Assembly: GCF_012641185.1 (NCBI RefSeq)
Contig: NZ_JAAXLK010000019.1
Location: forward strand, 1-61,172
DNA length: 61,172 nucleotides
DNA from: Levilactobacillus tujiorum
Lineage (GTDB): Bacteria; Bacillota; Bacilli; Lactobacillales; Lactobacillaceae
Direction of reading: 5' to 3'
Below are positions 57,212-61,172 of the stretch, piece after piece. The position numbers and the translations under genes are program-made. The notes under the pieces were generated by a model that saw nothing but the letters and a program-made list of their open reading frames with translations, searched no databases and had not been told where the DNA came from. The stretch's first letter is position 1; each line of letters starts with the position of its first letter.

Positions 57212-57253
57212 TTGAAAAATTGGTATAGAGCATTTATAATCGGACTATACCAT
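57212..57253 (+). promoter_or_regulatory. nagB promoter with two NagR-like sites
   Basis: TTGAAA (57212-57217), 17-bp spacer, TATAAT (57235-57240). The spacer contains AAATTGGTATAGA (57217-57229), identical to the complement of the glmS word. An inverted half, ACTATACCAT (57244-57253), lies just past the -10. A bound repressor would cover the promoter. Confidence 0.7.
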
Positions 57254-57275
57254 TAGGAGAGGGAGACTGAATGAA

Positions 57276-57998
57276 ATGAAGCAATTAACCAACATGAACG
57301 TTCAAATCGTCAGTGACAAGCAGGCTGGCGGCCAAGCCGGATTCAAGATTTTCCAACAAGCGATTAACCAAGGAGCCAAGGTCCTAGGACTGGCAACGGG
57401 GAGCACGCCTGTGACGATTTATGACCAACTCGTGGCCAGTGATCTGGACTTCAGCCAGTTGACGTCCGTTAATCTTGACGAATATGTCGGGTTAGCTGCG
57501 GATCATCCGCAGAGTTACCATTACTTCATGCAACATCATTTATTTGACCGCAAACCATTTGCACAATCATATGTTCCAGATGGTTCTAATTTGGACGCTA
57601 CGGCAGCCACGCAACAGTATGACCAAATTATTGCTGACCATCCGATTGATCTGCAACTTCTAGGATTAGGCCAGAATGGTCATATTGGGTTTAACGAACC
57701 GGGAACAGATCCAAAATCAACCACGCATAAGGTGGCCTTGACGGATTCCACTATTGCCGCTAATGCACGCTTCTTTGATGACGCGGATGAAGTCCCACGT
57801 TACGCTTACTCAATGGGCATTGGCTCCATTTTGCAAGCTAAGGAAATCCTCATCGTAGCTTACGGTGAAGCCAAGGCGGCAGCAGTGGCCGCTATGCTCC
57901 AAGGCCCCGTTACGCCTGATGTTCCAGCAAGCTATTTGCAAACGCATCCTAACGTGCAAGTCATCTTAGACGATGCGGCTGCTAGTCAACTAGACTAA
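57276..57998 (+). CDS. nagB: Glucosamine-6-phosphate deaminase NagB
   Basis: Converts glucosamine 6-phosphate to fructose 6-phosphate and ammonia, the reverse direction to GlmS. 240 residues, short Gram-positive type: [27 protein letters not shown], and [26 protein letters not shown] lies upstream. ATG 57271 runs into a stop after two codons, so ATG 57276 is used. The promoter carries the operator-like word shared with glmS. Confidence 0.95.
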   Translation: MKQLTNMNVQIVSDKQAGGQAGFKIFQQAINQGAKVLGLATGSTPVTIYDQLVASDLDFSQLTSVNLDEYVGLAADHPQSYHYFMQHHLFDRKPFAQSYVPDGSNLDATAATQQYDQIIADHPIDLQLLGLGQNGHIGFNEPGTDPKSTTHKVALTDSTIAANARFFDDADEVPRYAYSMGIGSILQAKEILIVAYGEAKAAAVAAMLQGPVTPDVPASYLQTHPNVQVILDDAAASQLD

Positions 57999-58036
57999 CT
58001 AACCGGGTTATCCGCATAAATCTTACTAATTTTCCT

Positions 58037-58065
58037 TTAAGCGCTTCCCTAAATTATGGTATTCT
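58037..58065 (+). promoter_or_regulatory. Weak promoter before the glucosaminidase gene
   Basis: TTAAGC (58037-58042), 17 bp, TATTCT (58060-58065). Both hexamers are imperfect. Confidence 0.4.
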
Positions 58066-58102
58066 TAGTGTGTGGTTCGATTTTAAGGGGGAAATTGGTA
58101 AG

Positions 58103-59521
58103 ATGAAGCGAATGAAGAAGTGGCTGCTCGCGGCACTCGTTGTGGGTGTTAGCGCCGGCAGCATAGGACGGGTTGGTCATGCGGCGACCACAGATCCTCA
58201 AGGGTTTATTAACCAGTTGAAGAGTCCGGTCACCTCCGTGGCCAATCAGTATAAACTCTATCCATCCGTGATGATGGCCCAGGCAGCACTAGAGAGTGCG
58301 TGGGGGACCAGTGAGCTGACGACCCAAGCGAATAATTATTTTGGAATTAAAGGGAGTTACAACGGCCAATCAGTCGCGATGAAGACCGCAGAATACAATT
58401 CGAACGGTCAGCTGTATTACACGACGGCTAACTTTCGGAAGTATCCCAGTGCGAAAGCATCGATGACGGATAATGCCCAGCTACTGCGAAATGGGACCGT
58501 TTATAATCCTAAGATCTACAGTGGAACGTGGCGGGAGAATGCAGCGACTTACAGTGCAGCGGCTAATTCGTTGACTGGAATTTACGCAACCTCGCCGACG
58601 TATGGAACGAGTCTGATTTCAATCATTAAGCAATACAGCCTAGACACCTTGCTTGATGGCAGCGGTGATGGTAGTTCTGTGGATTCTGGCTCATCCAGTA
58701 CCACTAAGCCGACAGTGACCTATGCAACTGCTAAGTATTATGGTGCGACGGGAAACCAAACGGCGCGTTTGAGCAGTAAGCACACGCACTATGTGTTGTA
58801 CAATCACGTGAAGAATACGCGAGCTAACATCACCAAGACGTCTTGGAATAAGCTCAATGACTACACAGGACAGCAGGTTTATTTGGACATGCGTGCGGTC
58901 AAGACGGACCCTAAGTCGAAGAAAAAGACCACGTGGTACCGGGTACGTTTCTCCAGTAAGAAGACCGCTAAGAAGTACTGGCTGTACACGGGAGGGCTCA
59001 CCTTCCCAACGGTTAAGTATACGAGTGGCACCGCGAAGGTTAGGATTAACAGTGGGATGAAGGGGAGTTATTACGATCACGTGTATAACTCACCCTATCT
59101 GGCCAAAGCTAAGGGCTCACTGAGTAAGTTGACGGCCAAGACTTATACGGCGGACAATCAAGCGATTCGCAATCAGGATGGGTATAAGACGACCTGGTAT
59201 CGGATTAAAGTCGGCAATAAGAAGTATTGGATTGCGTCAACAGAAGCGGCGGCTAGCCCACAGTACGACTACGTGGTCTACACGGCTGCGAGTGGTAAGA
59301 AAAAGCTGGCAAGTAAGTACAGCAAGTACCACGTTTACAACCATATCAAGAATACCCACTTTGACCAGAAGACGTTAAAATGGCCAAGTGGCAGTAAAAA
59401 AGGGACAAAAGTTACCGTTAATTTGAAGGGCACGAAGACGGCGTATAAGACGACGTGGTATCGGATTCAATTTAACGGGAATAAGACCAGATACTGGGTC
59501 GATGCCAGGGCTTTACAATAA
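58103..59521 (+). CDS. Secreted N-acetylglucosaminidase (GH73) with three C-terminal repeats
   Basis: About 472 residues. Signal peptide MKRMKKWLLAALVVGVSAGS to about 28 (VGHAATTD). The GH73 domain (about 30-190) has YPSVMMAQAALESAWGTSEL with the catalytic glutamate, then NNYFGIKG and FRKYPSAKASM. After a Ser-rich linker, three GW/SH3-like repeats each contain a TTWYRI/V-type core and KYWL/YWI/YWV, probably for wall binding. AAGGGGGAAA supports ATG 58103, not the frame's first Met at 58070. Role: peptidoglycan hydrolysis in growth or cell separation. Confidence 0.88.
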   Translation: MKRMKKWLLAALVVGVSAGSIGRVGHAATTDPQGFINQLKSPVTSVANQYKLYPSVMMAQAALESAWGTSELTTQANNYFGIKGSYNGQSVAMKTAEYNSNGQLYYTTANFRKYPSAKASMTDNAQLLRNGTVYNPKIYSGTWRENAATYSAAANSLTGIYATSPTYGTSLISIIKQYSLDTLLDGSGDGSSVDSGSSSTTKPTVTYATAKYYGATGNQTARLSSKHTHYVLYNHVKNTRANITKTSWNKLNDYTGQQVYLDMRAVKTDPKSKKKTTWYRVRFSSKKTAKKYWLYTGGLTFPTVKYTSGTAKVRINSGMKGSYYDHVYNSPYLAKAKGSLSKLTAKTYTADNQAIRNQDGYKTTWYRIKVGNKKYWIASTEAAASPQYDYVVYTAASGKKKLASKYSKYHVYNHIKNTHFDQKTLKWPSGSKKGTKVTVNLKGTKTAYKTTWYRIQFNGNKTRYWVDARALQ

Positions 59522-59528
59522 AGGTGGC

Positions 59529-59560
59529 AAGGGAACCGTGAGTCATTGCGGTTCCTTTTG
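59529..59560 (+). terminator. Terminator after the glucosaminidase gene
   Basis: AAGGGAACCG (59529-59538) pairs with CGGTTCCTTTT (59549-59559). Confidence 0.82.
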
Positions 59561-59638
59561 TTTTGGGTCATTGACAGACGGGGCCTAAAGAAATCTCTAA
59601 GGCCAACGAGAAATTACCCATAGGCGGTAGTTTTTTGG

Positions 59639-59644
59639 TATAAT
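59639..59644 (+). promoter_or_regulatory. Extended -10 promoter of tagH
   Basis: TGGTATAAT (59636-59644) is an extended -10, about 75 bp before the start. Confidence 0.6.
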
Positions 59645-59719
59645 ACACAAGACTGAGCTCATGAATGACGAATGAGCCATACTAGGAAACGTTAATAACT
59701 GAGTTAGGAAGTTTAATTC

Positions 59720-60805
59720 ATGGATAATTCTTACAAAATTAAGGTCCAAAATGTCACCAAGGAATATGACCTCTACAAGAGTCAATCAGAAAAACTGCGG
59801 TCGTTCTTTTCCCTGAGCAACACTAAAGTGCCACATTTCTGGTCACTAATGGGAATTTCATTGGAAGTTAAACCGGGTGAAACGTTAGGTTTGATCGGGG
59901 TCAATGGTTCGGGTAAGTCCACGTTGTCCAACATTATTTCTGGAATCATTCCCCAAACGACGGGAATTGTGGATGTTCGTGGCGACACGTCAATCATTGC
60001 GATCGGTGCCGGTCTGCGGGGTAATTTAACCGGTTTAGAGAACATTCGGCTGAAGGCGTTGATGCAAGGCTTAACGAATCCAGAAATTGATGCGTTAATG
60101 GACGATATCGTTGGTTTTGCCGATATTGGTGATTTCTTGTACCAACCCGTCAAGAGTTACTCCTCTGGGATGAAGTCACGGCTGGGATTCTCAATCGCCG
60201 TCCACGTTAATCCGGATATCTTGATCATTGACGAAGCGCTGTCAGTTGGTGACGATACTTTCTACCAAAAGTGTGTGGACAAGATTGCGGAATTTAAGGA
60301 TGAGGGCAAAACGATTGTCTTTGTCAGTCACTCGTTGAAACAGATTGAAATTCTGTGTGATCGGGTCGCTTGGATTCACTATGGGACGCTCAAGGAATTG
60401 GGTGCCACCAAGGATGTTGTCAAACATTACCGTGAGTTTACCAAGTGGTTCAAGGGCCAAACCAAGAAAGAAAAGAAGCATTTTCAACGTCAAATGAAGG
60501 AGAACCAAAAGGCCTTCGACATTGATGCTTATCAGAAGCAGGTAACGGAAGAACGTCAAGCGGCAGAACCGAACGCAACCAATATGGCGGCCCGGGTTAA
60601 GAAGGACTTTTACGGGTCAGTCATCAGCGAAAAGATGGGCTGGGGCACGCGCCTGTTGACCATCGCCGTGGGAATTATCTTTGTGTTGACGTGTTTGACG
60701 AACATTTCGGGACATTCAGTGGGGGATGTGGTGCAACACCCAAGTAACCTGGTTCATCCCGAAACGGTGCTGCACGATGCCAACACGACACAGAGCGTTA
60801 AATAA
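59720..60805 (+). CDS. tagH: Teichoic acid export ATP-binding protein TagH
   Basis: ATPase of the wall teichoic acid exporter. 361 residues: an N-terminal ABC domain with Walker A GLIGVNGSGKST, signature YSSGMKSRLGFSIA and Walker B ILIIDEALSVGDD. A charged helical linker (about 245-300, KGQTKKEKKHFQRQMKE) follows. The C-terminus has a single membrane helix (LLTIAVGIIFVLTCLTNI) and a short outside tail, the arrangement seen in Bacillus TagH. The permease gene tagG is not adjacent in this window. Confidence 0.9.
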   Translation: MDNSYKIKVQNVTKEYDLYKSQSEKLRSFFSLSNTKVPHFWSLMGISLEVKPGETLGLIGVNGSGKSTLSNIISGIIPQTTGIVDVRGDTSIIAIGAGLRGNLTGLENIRLKALMQGLTNPEIDALMDDIVGFADIGDFLYQPVKSYSSGMKSRLGFSIAVHVNPDILIIDEALSVGDDTFYQKCVDKIAEFKDEGKTIVFVSHSLKQIEILCDRVAWIHYGTLKELGATKDVVKHYREFTKWFKGQTKKEKKHFQRQMKENQKAFDIDAYQKQVTEERQAAEPNATNMAARVKKDFYGSVISEKMGWGTRLLTIAVGIIFVLTCLTNISGHSVGDVVQHPSNLVHPETVLHDANTTQSVK

Positions 60806-60815
60806 AATTAAAATT

Positions 60816-60846
60816 AAATGATAAAATGAATAGATTTTTATCATTT
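60816..60846 (+). terminator. AT-rich hairpin after tagH
   Basis: AAATGATAAAA (60816-60826) pairs perfectly with TTTTATCATTT (60836-60846). It is AT-only at most pairs, so a weak terminator. Confidence 0.5.
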
Positions 60847-60945
60847 GGCGTGGTATCTTTAACTTACCATTTATTTACCCCTTTATTTGATTTCCCAATG
60901 AATTGAATAGAGGTTTATCTCTCATTTGGTGAAGACTAAATGGCA

Positions 60946-60974
60946 AACACTACCGGACGCGGTGGTGTTTTTTT
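60946..60974 (+). terminator. Terminator before the IS end
   Basis: AACACTACC (60946-60954) pairs with GGTGGTGTT (60961-60969), then a T run. Confidence 0.75.
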
Positions 60975-61051
60975 GTTAGGGCGAGAAAAGATCAGTAAAA
61001 TTAATGAAAAGAGTGGTCGAACGAAAAAATTTTAAAATAAATATTCAATAA

Positions 61052-61172
61052 TTTTCAGACAACTAGGGTCCGTCTGAAAACTACTTAAGTAAGATGCAAA
61101 TTGAGGCAATGTAAACCGTAGCCAGATAAACATGAGCGAGCTTATCATAACGCGTTGCAATCCTACGAAAGT
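61052..61172 (-). mobile_element. Right-hand part of an IS5-family insertion sequence (cut by the window edge)
   Basis: Contains the transposase 3' end (61081-61172) and, just outside it, TTTTCAGAC (61052-61060) facing GTCTGAAAA (61072-61080), which may be a terminator or include the terminal inverted repeat. Exact IS boundaries cannot be set without the other end. Confidence 0.65.
61081..61172 (-). CDS. IS5-family transposase, C-terminal fragment
   Basis: Read leftward from the window edge, 29 codons end in TAG at 61083-61081. The product FRRIATRYDKLAHVYLATVY and the following IASICILLK match the conserved C-terminus of IS5-type DDE transposases (RRIATRYDKLA...). The rest lies beyond the window, so completeness is unknown. 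Confidence 0.82.
   Translation of the reverse strand, partial: FRRIATRYDKLAHVYLATVYIASICILLK

Noticed and set aside
58035-58060. cre (CcpA) site around TTTAAGCGCTTCCC before the glucosaminidase gene
   Set aside because: Only the AAGCGCTT core fits; the flanking consensus positions do not.

Overview
The window is a chromosomal segment of a low-to-mid GC Gram-positive bacterium of the family Lactobacillaceae. The evidence is the cggR-gap-pgk-tpiA-eno cluster, the hprK-lgt-gpsA-galU-trxB run, the clpP/rapZ-yvcK-whiA neighbourhood, LPXTG and BspA/DUF5776-type surface proteins, many TTG/GTG starts behind strong AGGAGG sites, and CtsR and LexA boxes of the Bacillota type. A Levilactobacillus-like species is my best guess, but genus cannot be fixed from sequence reading alone.

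Layout. 1-743: the 5' end of a leftward gene, then about 680 bp of non-coding DNA packed with inverted repeats and ending in a phased Pho box. 744-5747: phosphate uptake operon pstS-pstC-pstA-pstB1-pstB2-phoU. 5893-11470: PspC and holin-like membrane proteins, then hprK-lgt-gpsA-galU-trxB (carbon regulation, lipoprotein maturation, phospholipid and UDP-glucose precursors, thiol redox). 11606-17825: HD hydrolase, acetyltransferase, uvrB-uvrA behind a LexA-like box. 17984-22316: HdeD-like protein, rapZ-yvcK-whiA, acetyltransferase. 22557-24691: clpP (leftward, CtsR box), diverging from a LytTR regulator plus LiaF-like membrane protein pair. 24692-26005: two identical leftward tRNA-Arg(CCG) genes on either side of an ECF S-component gene. 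26261-32092: glycolytic cluster. 32212-43798: an LPXTG protein gene broken by an in-frame amber codon, ClC transporter, secG-esterase-rnr-smpB, a BspA-like secreted protein, LURP-one-like protein, ung, pta. 43953-49669: tsaE, rimI-like gene, two leftward nuclease genes, murB, Na+/H+ antiporter. 49670-50393: a second hairpin-rich non-coding block. 50394-60805: DUF1361 protein, cdaA-cdaR-glmM (c-di-AMP and cell-wall precursor), glmS, a 40-residue basic protein, nagB, a GH73 glucosaminidase, tagH. 61081-61172: the 3' end of an IS5-type transposase.

The genes are mostly core housekeeping. The glucosamine branch is one theme: glmM, glmS and nagB lie close together, and glmS and nagB share a 13-bp operator-like word, which suggests control by one NagR/YvoA-type repressor encoded elsewhere.

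The most interesting signals are outside the core genes. (1) Two oppositely oriented intergenic elements (about 22330-22508 and 24703-24878) share a fold whose stems differ by compensating changes. (2) A mosaic hairpin family has pieces at 105-200, 298-477, 49853-50285 and 56759-56851. (3) A LytTR/LiaF-like pair is preceded by an exact 21-bp tandem repeat that looks like its operator. (4) A sortase substrate is interrupted by a single in-frame stop.
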